Part shown: piece after piece, positions 4,423 through 11,298 of the stretch
Numbering within the stretch: the first letter of the stretch is position 1
How the letters are laid out: each line of letters starts with the position of its first letter
Assembly (NCBI GenBank): GCA_023390395.1
Contig: JAEWCY010000244.1
Span: 1 to 11,394, forward strand
DNA: 11,394 nt
DNA from: Pseudomonadota bacterium
GTDB lineage: Bacteria; Desulfobacterota; Desulfovibrionia; Desulfovibrionales; Desulfovibrionaceae
Direction: 5' to 3'
Program-made: the position numbers and the translations under genes
Notes under the pieces: generated by a model
Told to the model about the DNA's origin: nothing
What the model saw: only the letters and a program-made list of their open reading frames with translations
Databases searched by the model: none

Positions 4423-6954
4423 CTAGTCCCCGCCGCCGGCGGCGGCCGCCGCAGCCAGGGCCTCGGGCGTTTGCGCCCCGCCGACGATGCGCACCTCGCG
4501 CTGGGGGAAGGGAATCTCGATGCCTTCCTCGCGGAAACGCCGGTTGATGTCGAAGCGGATGTTGGATTCGGTCTCCATGCCGTAGGCCACGTTGTCCACC
4601 CAGACCATGAGCAGGAAGTCCAGGGAGCTGTCGCCGAAGGCCGAGAACTGCACCACGGGCTGGGGGTTTTGCAGGGCGTGGGGCTGGGCCCTGGCCACCT
4701 CCAGCAGGATGTCGCGGACCTTGTCCGTGTCCGTGCCGTAGGCCACGCCCACGGTGATGTCCCGGCGCATGGTCGGGTCGCGGTGGGTCCAGTTGATGAG
4801 CTTGCCGGAGATGAGGTCGGAGTTGGGCACGAACAGCGTGGCGTTCTGGGCCGTGCGCACCACCGTGTTGCGGATGTTGACCTTGGCCACCTTCCCCCAG
4901 GTGGAGTCGATCTGGATGGTGTCCCCGGCCTGGATGGAGCGCCCGAACAGCAGGATGAGGCCGGCGATGAAGTTGTTGACGATGTTTTGCAGGCCGAAGC
5001 CGATGCCGACGGACAGGCCGCCGGCGACCACGGCCAGGCTGGTGAAGGAGAAGCCGAGAAGAAAAAGCGACACCAGGCTGTAGACGCCCCACAGCAGGTA
5101 CAGCGACGTGGTCTCCAGCACGTCGCACACCCCGGTGTCGATGCCGGGGCTTCGCCGCGGCAGTTCGCGCAGGAAGGAGCGCACGAAGAAAAGCAGGGAG
5201 CGGGTGACGAAAAAGCCGGTGAGGATGAGCGCCAGCCGCCCCAGGGTGAGGCTTAAGCTTCCCACCGTGACCGTGAAGGACACGGCCTGCACGAACATGT
5301 CCGTGCCGCCGAGTTCGGTGGAGAACCAGTAGAGGACCAGAAAGAAAAGCGACAGGAAGATCAGGGGGAAGCCGAGGCTCGTGACCACGGCCCGGCTGAC
5401 GGCGGACGCGCCCTTGCCCTCGGCCCCGGCCTGCCAGCGGGCCAGCCGGTCGGCCAGTCCGAGTCCCGTCTGGAGCGCGGCCAGGAGCAGAAACCAGCCG
5501 GCCAGACATAGAAAGGACAGGTGCTGCCAGCCGAGGCAGGCCGCCAGGCACAGGACCACGACCAGGGGCCGGGTCAGACGGCTGCGGGCGAATTCCACCG
5601 GGCCGGCCACGGCGTTTTCCCCGCCGCGCGATGACTGGAAGAAGACGAGCAGGAACGCCAGCCAGACGGCGGTCATGGCCGGCTCGGGCGGATCGGCGAT
5701 CTGCAGCAGCAGGCCCAGGGAGAAGAGCAGCCACAGCCCGCGCAAGGGGTTGGGCGGCGTCTTGCCGGTCAGATCCGCCCCGGACAGGCGCAGCAGCCAG
5801 GAGAAGGTGGCCAGGGCGGCGGCCAGGAATATCTCCGAAAGGGCGTTTAAAAGCTCCTGCATGAGCAGGGGCGCGTCGCCGGAAACCCAGTGCGCGACCA
5901 GGGCGAGTCCCGCCAGCAGCCAGACGCGTCGCATCTTGCGCAAGAGCGGTTCGTCGGCGAAGCGCCGGCGCAGGCGCAGGGTGAGGACGATGTCGGCCAC
6001 GGCCAGCAGGAGCAGGCCGACGCCGATGCGGATGGTCGAGGACAAGGCCCGGGCGCTGTCCGTGCCCCGCAGCAGGGAGGCGGCCATGGAGCCGTTGGAG
6101 CGCAGCCATAAAAGCGCCTGGTCGGACAGGCCGGACCAGGCCTTGACAGAGAAGATCTCCGGGGCGGGGGAGAAGTAGTACTGCTTCCAGGCCTGGGGAA
6201 TGCGCTTTTTGAGCGCCTCCTCGCTGGTTCCCAGGGACTCCAGGAAGTCCTTGGCCGGTCCGAGTTCCTTGTTTATGGCCGTGCGCACGGAATTGAGGCT
6301 CGCGGCCACGCCCTTGATGTAGCGCAGGTAGTAGTTGATGGCCTCGGCGATGGGCGCTTCGGGTTCGTCGTCCAGGCGCTTGGCGAAGTCCTCCTTGAGG
6401 GAGTCGAGGCGGGAGGCGATTTTCTCGAGTTCCTCGCGGCTGTCCTTAAACGGGGCCATGAGCGCGTCGGCCGAGCGGCGAAGCCGGGCCATGTCGCTTA
6501 AGACCGCGCGCATCTCCCAGGGGTTGCCGCCGGAGAGGCTCAGGATCAGGTTGAGCTCGTCGAGCTTGCCCGACAGGGCCGAGAGGTCGGCCCGGAAACG
6601 GCGGACGTTTTTGGGCAAAAGCCCTTCCATGGACTTGAAGCGCGCCGCCTGCTGCACCAGGGATTCCTGGTGGATGGACAGGAGCACCTGCCAGTCCTTG
6701 GGCTGTTCGGCCTCGGGCGCGGCCGGGTCGGCCTTGGCCTTGTCGGCTTGCGGCTTGGACGCCGGCTTTTCGACGGGCTTGTCGGCCGGCTTGTCCGCCG
6801 GCTTGTCGGGTTTGGCCGGCGCGGCGGCCTCGGGCGCGGCCTGCGGCTTGTCCGCCTGGGGCGCGGCCGGGGACTGGGCGGGGCAGGGAACGGCCAGGGC
6901 CAGCCAAAGGCACAGCGTCGCGCAAAGGGCGCGAAAAAGGATGCGAAAGGGCAT
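4423..6954 (-). CDS. Large MscS-family mechanosensitive channel with N-terminal periplasmic domain
   Basis: Such channels open under membrane tension and release solutes on osmotic down-shock. I chose the start at 6954 (843 aa), not an in-frame ATG at 7008, because the signal peptide begins there (MPFRILFRAL, a hydrophobic core, then CPAQS) and because 7008 lies inside the previous gene. Next come a Lys/Pro/Ala/Asp-rich linker (about residues 27-85), a helical, probably coiled-coil periplasmic domain (about 90-300), roughly ten or eleven membrane helices, and a C-terminal MscS module. The pore helix reads LAVVAGGLSVGIGFGLQ and is followed by NIVNNFIAGLILLFGRSI, the beta-domain GDTIQIDSTWGKVAKVNIRNT, VPNSDLISGKLINW, and the alpha/beta end FREEGIEIPFPQREV. 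This resembles MscK-type or DUF3772-containing channels. It is 13 bp downstream of the citrate-synthase-like gene and probably shares its transcript; no strong ribosome binding site is visible. Confidence 0.92.
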   Translation of the reverse strand: MPFRILFRALCATLCLWLALAVPCPAQSPAAPQADKPQAAPEAAAPAKPDKPADKPADKPVEKPASKPQADKAKADPAAPEAEQPKDWQVLLSIHQESLVQQAARFKSMEGLLPKNVRRFRADLSALSGKLDELNLILSLSGGNPWEMRAVLSDMARLRRSADALMAPFKDSREELEKIASRLDSLKEDFAKRLDDEPEAPIAEAINYYLRYIKGVAASLNSVRTAINKELGPAKDFLESLGTSEEALKKRIPQAWKQYYFSPAPEIFSVKAWSGLSDQALLWLRSNGSMAASLLRGTDSARALSSTIRIGVGLLLLAVADIVLTLRLRRRFADEPLLRKMRRVWLLAGLALVAHWVSGDAPLLMQELLNALSEIFLAAALATFSWLLRLSGADLTGKTPPNPLRGLWLLFSLGLLLQIADPPEPAMTAVWLAFLLVFFQSSRGGENAVAGPVEFARSRLTRPLVVVLCLAACLGWQHLSFLCLAGWFLLLAALQTGLGLADRLARWQAGAEGKGASAVSRAVVTSLGFPLIFLSLFFLVLYWFSTELGGTDMFVQAVSFTVTVGSLSLTLGRLALILTGFFVTRSLLFFVRSFLRELPRRSPGIDTGVCDVLETTSLYLLWGVYSLVSLFLLGFSFTSLAVVAGGLSVGIGFGLQNIVNNFIAGLILLFGRSIQAGDTIQIDSTWGKVAKVNIRNTVVRTAQNATLFVPNSDLISGKLINWTHRDPTMRRDITVGVAYGTDTDKVRDILLEVARAQPHALQNPQPVVQFSAFGDSSLDFLLMVWVDNVAYGMETESNIRFDINRRFREEGIEIPFPQREVRIVGGAQTPEALAAAAAAGGGD

Positions 6955-6967
6955 GGGAGAACCGTCG

Positions 6968-8269
6968 TTACGGACGCGGGGACCGTCTGTCCATCGGGGT
7001 GTAGGCATGGCGTTTGCGACCGGTATAGATCTGGCGCGGCCTGTGGATGCGCTGGTCCGGGGAATGGGTCTCCTCGTTCCAGTGGGCGATCCAGCCGGGC
7101 ATGTTGCCCATGGCCGTGATGACCGGATACATGTTGGGCGGGAAGTTGAGAGCCCGAAGCAGCAGGCTCGAATAGAAGTTGGTGTTGGGCAAGAGCTGGC
7201 GCGAGGCGAAGTAGTCGTCTCCGCCGGCGCGTTCCTCGATCTCCTGGGCGATGTCGTGGAAGGCGTCGCGCTTGGCGTAGCCGGTGGCGACGAGCTTCTG
7301 GTAGGTGGCCTTGATGATGCGGGCCCGGGGGTCCTCCACGTGGAAGACCCGCTGGCCGAAGCCCATGAGCCGGCCCGACCGGGATTTGGCCGCCTCGATG
7401 ATGCGCGAGACGGTGGTGCGCCCGGCCTCCACGTCCTCGAACATGCGGATGGCGGCCGAGCTGGCCCCGCCGTGGTGGCGGCCCCACAGGGCGCAGATGC
7501 CCGAGGAGACCGAGGCGAAGAGGTTGGCCTGGCTGGAACCCACCATGCGCACCGTGGCGCAGGAGGTGTCCAGGGCCTGGTCGGCGTGGCACATCATGAA
7601 GATGCTCAGCGCCCGAACGATCGGGTCCGGGGCCTCGTAGGTCCAGAACGGCACCGAGAACATCATGTGCAGGAAGTTGCGGCAGTAGTCCAGGTTCGGA
7701 TTGGGGTAATTGAGCGGCATCCCCTGGGACTTGCGGAAGCTGAAGGCGGCGATGGTGCGCACCTTGCTCATGATCTTGGCCGCGGCCAGGCGGAAGTCGT
7801 CCTGGGAGCTGATGTCGTAGAGTTCGGGGTAGTAGCTGCCCATGGCGTTGATCATGGCCGAGAGGATGGCCATGGGGTGGCCGTTGGGCGGAAAGCCGTC
7901 GAGGTGGCTGAGGAGGTCCTCGTGGAGGAGCTCCTGGTCGCGCAGCATGACGCGAAAGGCCTCGCGCTCGGCCTTGGTCGGCAGCTCGCCGAACATGACG
8001 AGCATGGCCGTTTCCACGAAGGTGGCCTTTTGGGTCAGTTCGTCCAGGTCGTAGCCGCGGTAGAGCACCACGCCGTTTTCGCCGTCGATGTGGGTGATGG
8101 CGCTTTTGCACACGGCGGTGTTGGCGTAGCCCGGGTCCAGGGTGATCCAGCCGGTCTGGGCGCGCAGCTTGCGCACGTCGACGGCGTTCTCGACGTGGTC
8201 GCCGTGGATGACGGGGAGTTCGACGCTTTGGCCGTCGTAGGTCAGCGTGGCGGTCTCGGGTGTGCTCAT
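6968..8269 (-). CDS. Citrate synthase homologue with altered active site
   Basis: The 433-aa protein aligns along its whole length with type II citrate synthases such as E. coli GltA (SITHIDGENGVVLYRGYDLDEL, GHPMAILSAMI, MVGSSQANLFA, LMGFG, GWIAHW, HRPRQIYTG). The start at 8269 follows AAGGAAG; an upstream in-frame ATG at 8314 would lie before the promoter. Kept active-site residues are His266 (E. coli His264), Arg315 (Arg314) and Arg410 (Arg407). Four are replaced, and I checked each in the DNA: Gln231 for His229 (HADQ in place of HADH), Gln306 for catalytic His305 (GFGQR in place of GFGHR), Asn364 for catalytic Asp362 (NTNF in place of NVDF), and Asn389 for Arg387 (GNMPGW in place of ARTVGW). 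The frame is undamaged and the promoter good, so this is unlikely to be a decaying gene. It is probably not an ordinary citrate synthase; its reaction is unknown. A normal annotation would be gltA. Confidence 0.9.
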   Translation of the reverse strand: MSTPETATLTYDGQSVELPVIHGDHVENAVDVRKLRAQTGWITLDPGYANTAVCKSAITHIDGENGVVLYRGYDLDELTQKATFVETAMLVMFGELPTKAEREAFRVMLRDQELLHEDLLSHLDGFPPNGHPMAILSAMINAMGSYYPELYDISSQDDFRLAAAKIMSKVRTIAAFSFRKSQGMPLNYPNPNLDYCRNFLHMMFSVPFWTYEAPDPIVRALSIFMMCHADQALDTSCATVRMVGSSQANLFASVSSGICALWGRHHGGASSAAIRMFEDVEAGRTTVSRIIEAAKSRSGRLMGFGQRVFHVEDPRARIIKATYQKLVATGYAKRDAFHDIAQEIEERAGGDDYFASRQLLPNTNFYSSLLLRALNFPPNMYPVITAMGNMPGWIAHWNEETHSPDQRIHRPRQIYTGRKRHAYTPMDRRSPRP

Positions 8270-8295
8270 GCGACTTCCTTTTGGTATAAGCCTTC

Positions 8296-8324
8296 TTTCT
8301 ATCCCGGCCGTCATCCCCTGTAAA
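8296..8324 (-). promoter_or_regulatory. Sigma-70-type promoter of the citrate-synthase-like gene
   Basis: On the minus strand TTTACA (8324-8319, five of six -35 bases) and TAGAAA (8301-8296, four of six -10 bases) are 17 bp apart. Transcription would start near 8289, leaving a leader of about 20 bases with the ribosome binding site AAGGAAG before ATG 8269. It should drive both this gene and the MscS gene. Confidence 0.6.
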
Positions 8325-8325
8325 G

Positions 8326-8341
8326 CCGGGAGGCCTCCCGG
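8326..8341. promoter_or_regulatory. Perfect 16-bp palindrome between divergent promoters
   Basis: CCGGGAGGCCTCCCGG is its own reverse complement. It sits one base from the -35 box of the minus-strand promoter (8319-8324) and three bases from the putative lut -35 box (8345-8350). The position fits a binding site for one regulator acting on both directions. It does not match the TGGT-ACCA type operator of LldR/LutR-like GntR regulators. No T-run follows, which argues against a terminator. Confidence 0.5.
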
Positions 8342-8344
8342 GGC

Positions 8345-8372
8345 TTGACCCAGGCGCGAAGCGGCGTAAGTT
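8345..8372 (+). promoter_or_regulatory. Putative lutABC promoter
   Basis: TTGACC (8345-8350, five of six) and TAAGTT (8367-8372, three of six) are 16 bp apart, and transcription would start about 22 bases before lutA. The -10 box is weak, as expected for a regulated promoter. A small inverted repeat, GGCGT (8363-8367) and ACGCC (8374-8378), straddles the -10 box and could be a second operator. Confidence 0.4.
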
Positions 8373-8400
8373 CACGCCCCGCCAGCGAAGGAGGTTTTCG

Positions 8401-9123
8401 GTGGATGCCTTTCTGTTCATTCCCTGCCTGGTGGCCCACGTCATGCCGCAGGTGGGCGAGGCCACGGCCAGGGTCCTGGACCGGGCCGGCGTGACGCCCC
8501 GGCTGCCGGACGGCCAGACCTGCTGCGGCCAGTTCGCCTACAAGCGCGGCCTGCCGGACGCGGTGCGTCCCCTGGCCCGCCGTTTCGTGGAAATTTTCGA
8601 GGACGCCCCGGCCGTGGTCGGGCCGTCGGGCTCGTGCGTGGCCATGGTGCGGCGCTATCCCGAGCTTTTCGACGCGGACGACCCCTTCCGCCGGCGCGCC
8701 GCCCGGGTGGCCGCCAAGACCTTTGAGCTCGGCGAATACCTGGTCGAGGTCCTCGGCTGCCCGGACCTCGGGGCGCGCCTGCCGCTTCGGGCCGCGCTGC
8801 ACGCCTCCTGCCAGACCACGCGGGTGCTCGGCGTGGGCGGGCACACCGAACGGCTGCTGGCCGGCGTCGCCGGCCTGACCCTGGCGCCGCTGCCCCATCC
8901 CGAGCGCTGCTGCGGCTTCGGCGGCGGGTTCAGCGTGGACTACCCGGAACTGAGCCAGGCCATCCTGGACAAGAAGATCGAGGACATCCTGGCGGCGGAC
9001 GTCGCGGCCGTCATCGCGGCCGAGCCGAGCTGCCTGCTCAACATCGGCTCGGCCCTGGCCAAACGCGGGTCGGCGGTGCGGACCCTGCACCTGGCCGAGG
9101 TCCTGGCCGGGGAGGCGGCATGA
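8401..9123 (+). CDS. lutA: LutA-type (Fe-S)-binding oxidoreductase subunit, lactate utilisation
   Basis: LutA, LutB and LutC together form an iron-sulfur complex needed to oxidise L-lactate to pyruvate in Bacillus subtilis. The 240-aa protein shows two copies of the cysteine-rich CCG unit: Cys9, Cys41-Cys42, Cys79 and then Cys137, Cys170-Cys171, Cys211, with near-equal spacing. Family blocks are QTCCGQ, GPSGSCVAMVRRYPELF, HASCQ, CCGFGGGFSVDYPE, PSCL and HLAEVLAG. In the second unit the family usually has SCH; here it is SCQ, with the cysteine kept. The start is GTG at 8401, supported by AAGGAGG (8388-8394). The stop overlaps lutB by 4 bp. A related reading is the YkgE/heterodisulfide-reductase-like family, but the neighbours fix it as LutA. 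Confidence 0.93.
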   Translation: MDAFLFIPCLVAHVMPQVGEATARVLDRAGVTPRLPDGQTCCGQFAYKRGLPDAVRPLARRFVEIFEDAPAVVGPSGSCVAMVRRYPELFDADDPFRRRAARVAAKTFELGEYLVEVLGCPDLGARLPLRAALHASCQTTRVLGVGGHTERLLAGVAGLTLAPLPHPERCCGFGGGFSVDYPELSQAILDKKIEDILAADVAAVIAAEPSCLLNIGSALAKRGSAVRTLHLAEVLAGEAA

Positions 9124-10514
9124 GCGCGGGGAAACACGATTTCGCCAAAGCGGCGGCCAAGGCCCTGGACGACCGGGAGAGCAGGGCCATTCTTGATCGG
9201 GCCATCTTCCACATCGACGTGCTGCGGCAGCGTTCGGTCAAGGCCATGCCCGACTTCGCCGAGCGCCGGGCCCGGGCCGTGGCCGTGCGCGAAAAGACGC
9301 TGGCCCGGCTGCCCGAGCTGCTCGAGACCCTGGAGGCGCGGGTGACCGCCGCCGGCGGCCGGGTGCACTACGCCGAGGACGCGGCCGGGGCCGCCGCGAC
9401 CGTCACGGACATCCTCACGGCCGCGGGCGCGAAGCTCGTGGTCAAGGGCAAGTCCATGGTGAGCGAGGAGATAGGGCTCAACGACGCCCTGGCCGCCGTC
9501 GGCATCGAGGCCGTGGAGACGGACCTCGGCGAATACATCATCCAGCTCGCCGGGCAGAAGCCCTCGCACATCCTGGCCCCGGCCCTGCACGTGTCCAAGG
9601 AGCAGGTCTCGGCGCTTTTTCAGGAGAAGCTCGGCCGCACCAGCGTCGAGATCCCGGAGATGACGCGCATCGCCCGCGACAGCCTGCGCGAGAAGTTCCT
9701 GGCCGCCGACGCCGGCATCACCGGCTGCAACATCGCCATCGCCGCAACCGGCACGGTCACGGTGCTGGAAAACGAGGGCAACATCCGCTTCTCCGCCTCC
9801 TGCCCGCCCGTGCACGTGGCGCTCATGACCCTGGAGAAGGTGGTAGAGACGCTCGCCGACGCGGCCGCCATCCTCGACATCCTGCCGCCCTCGGCCACGG
9901 GCCAGACCCTGCCGGTGCACCTGTCCTTTTTTACCGGCGCGCGCCGGGACGGGGAGCGCGACGGCCCGCGCGAGATGCACCTGGTGATCGTGGACAACGG
10001 CCGCTCGGCCGTGCTGGCCGACCCCGTCCTGCGCGACATCCTGCGCTGCATCCGTTGCGGCGCCTGCCTCAACGTCTGCCCGGTCTACCAGGCCGTGGGC
10101 GGCCACGCCTACGGCTCGGTCTACCCCGGCCCCATGGGCTCGGTGCTCTCGTCCGTGCTGGCGGGGAGCGAGGGCGATCCGCGCCAGCCCTTCGCCTGCA
10201 CCCACTGCGCCGCCTGCGCCGGGGCCTGTCCGGCCGGCATCGACCATCCCTCCCTGCTCCAGGAGCTGCGCCGCCGCCTGGCCGCGAGCGAGCCCGATCC
10301 GGCGGCCAGGGCCTTCGCCGCCTTGGCCCGCCATCCCTGGCTCTTCGACGGTCTGGCCGCCGTCGCCCGGACCGTGGACCCGCGCCTGACCAAAACGGCC
10401 GCCTTGGCCCCGGATTCGCCGGTGGGGCGGTTTTTGCGCGGCCGGCGTTTTCCGGGCCTGGCCCGACCGTTCGCCAGGCGCTTCCGAAAGATGGGCCAGG
10501 GAGGAAAATCATGA
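9120..10514 (+). CDS. lutB: LutB-type iron-sulfur protein, lactate utilisation
   Basis: LutB is the electron-carrying core of the lactate oxidation complex. The 464-aa protein has an N-terminal LUD (DUF162) domain, about residues 60-290, with VVKGKSMVSEEIGLND, GEYIIQLAGQKPSHILAPALH, and ITGCNIAIAATGTVTVLENEGN. Two [4Fe-4S] ferredoxin motifs follow: C310-I-R-C313-G-A-C316 with C320-P, and C360-T-H-C363-A-A-C366 with C370-P. A C-terminal region with DPRLTK follows. Length and order match the family. ATG 9120 overlaps the lutA stop (ATGA), and the lutC start overlaps its own stop in the same way, so the three are translated as one coupled unit. It should be cytoplasmic or loosely membrane-attached; electrons probably go to the quinone pool or a sulfate-reduction carrier, which is inference. 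Confidence 0.94.
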   Translation: MSAGKHDFAKAAAKALDDRESRAILDRAIFHIDVLRQRSVKAMPDFAERRARAVAVREKTLARLPELLETLEARVTAAGGRVHYAEDAAGAAATVTDILTAAGAKLVVKGKSMVSEEIGLNDALAAVGIEAVETDLGEYIIQLAGQKPSHILAPALHVSKEQVSALFQEKLGRTSVEIPEMTRIARDSLREKFLAADAGITGCNIAIAATGTVTVLENEGNIRFSASCPPVHVALMTLEKVVETLADAAAILDILPPSATGQTLPVHLSFFTGARRDGERDGPREMHLVIVDNGRSAVLADPVLRDILRCIRCGACLNVCPVYQAVGGHAYGSVYPGPMGSVLSSVLAGSEGDPRQPFACTHCAACAGACPAGIDHPSLLQELRRRLAASEPDPAARAFAALARHPWLFDGLAAVARTVDPRLTKTAALAPDSPVGRFLRGRRFPGLARPFARRFRKMGQGGKS

Positions 10515-11182
10515 ACGCGTGCGCCAAGATGGCGATACTCGGGCGGCTTCGCGCCGCCGTGGAGGCGACCGGGCCGGCCGGATTTCCCCGGCCCGCGTCC
10601 GAGCAGGGGCTGCGTCGGGCCGGGGCCGAGGCGGCGGATTTCGAGGTCTTCGCCGGGGCGCTGACCGCCCTGGGGCCGACCTTCGAGCTGGCCCGCACCG
10701 TCGACGAGGCCAGGGCGGCCGTCGCCGGGGCCATGGCCCGCCACGAGGTGCGCACCGCCGTGGCCTGGGACCATCCCGATCTGGCCGCCGTGGGGGCCGT
10801 TTCCGTCATCGAGGGGGCCGGGGCGGCGGTGCTTTCCCCGGACGAGCTGCCCGAGCGGGCCTGCCCGTCCCTGGCCGCCGTGGACATGGGCATAACCGGC
10901 GTGGCCTACGCCCTGGGGGCCACAGGCAGCCTGATCCTGACCGCCGGTCCTTCCACGCCGCGAAGCGCCGCCCTTGTGCCGCGCCTGCACCTGGCGCTGG
11001 TCGCCCGCTCGCGGCTGCTGCCCGACCTGCCGGCGCTGTGCGACCGGCTGGCCGGCGGGCCCATGCCGAGCGCCGTCAACTGCGTTTCGGGCGTCTCCAG
11101 CACGGGCGACATCGAATTCGTCTACGTGCGCGGCGTGCATGGCCCGCTCGCCGTGCACGTCATCGGCCTCGACTGGCTCTAG
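10511..11182 (+). CDS. lutC: LutC-type LUD-domain protein, lactate utilisation
   Basis: LutC is the third subunit of the lactate oxidation complex, a single LUD (DUF162) domain. The 223-aa protein is slightly shorter than B. subtilis LutC. Recognisable blocks are VRTAVAWDHPDL, DMGITGVAYALGATGSLIL, LVPRLHLALVARSRLLPDL, and the end VSGVSSTGDIEFVYVRGVHGPLAVHVI, which matches the family's (S/T)G-x-S-x-T-x-DIE and GVHGP motifs. The start ATG 10511 overlaps the lutB stop (ATGA) and has GGGAGG 7 bp upstream; longer in-frame extensions would lie inside lutB. No lactate permease, flavin lactate dehydrogenase or GntR regulator is seen within the window on either side. Confidence 0.92.
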   Translation: MNACAKMAILGRLRAAVEATGPAGFPRPASEQGLRRAGAEAADFEVFAGALTALGPTFELARTVDEARAAVAGAMARHEVRTAVAWDHPDLAAVGAVSVIEGAGAAVLSPDELPERACPSLAAVDMGITGVAYALGATGSLILTAGPSTPRSAALVPRLHLALVARSRLLPDLPALCDRLAGGPMPSAVNCVSGVSSTGDIEFVYVRGVHGPLAVHVIGLDWL

Positions 11183-11224
11183 CCGCAGCCTTTCCCGAGC
11201 ATTCAAGCCTTCCCTCCGCCAATG

Positions 11225-11278
11225 CTCCCCCATTGGGGAGGTCCAGGAGGGGGTCACCCCCTCCTGGCCGCCGGAGGC
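11225..11278. repeat. Double-hairpin intergenic repeat, copy 2
   Basis: CTCCCC (11225-11230) pairs with GGGGAG (11235-11240) across a CATT loop. CCAGGAGGGGG (11243-11253) then pairs perfectly with CCCCCTCCTGG (11257-11267) across TCA. The block GGCCGCCGGAGGC (11266-11278), identical to 153-165, comes next, and then a pyrimidine-rich tract. It lies between the convergent lutC and the partial minus-strand gene, so it may serve as a two-way transcription end. Confidence 0.75.
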
Positions 11279-11298
11279 TTCCCCTCCCGCCTCTTCCT

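Noticed and set aside
4262..6109. A 615-codon open frame in another minus-strand frame over the MscS gene
   Set aside because: Pro/Arg/His-rich sequence without domains, fully overlapping the channel gene, whose reading frame gives clear membrane helices.
6955..7008. Upstream ATG (7008) as the start of the MscS gene
   Set aside because: It would overlap the citrate-synthase-like gene by about 40 bp, lacks a ribosome binding site, and puts a charged segment before the signal peptide.
6968..8269. Calling the citrate-synthase homologue a pseudogene
   Set aside because: There is no frameshift or internal stop, conservation outside the four residues is high, and expression signals are intact.
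8270..8314. Upstream ATG (8314) as the start of the citrate-synthase homologue
   Set aside because: It lies between the -35 and -10 boxes of the predicted promoter, while ATG 8269 has a good ribosome binding site and the family-like N-terminus.
8940..10334. A 464-codon open frame on the minus strand opposite lutA/lutB
   Set aside because: Gly/Arg/His-rich shadow of two well supported genes; no ribosome binding site or motif seen.
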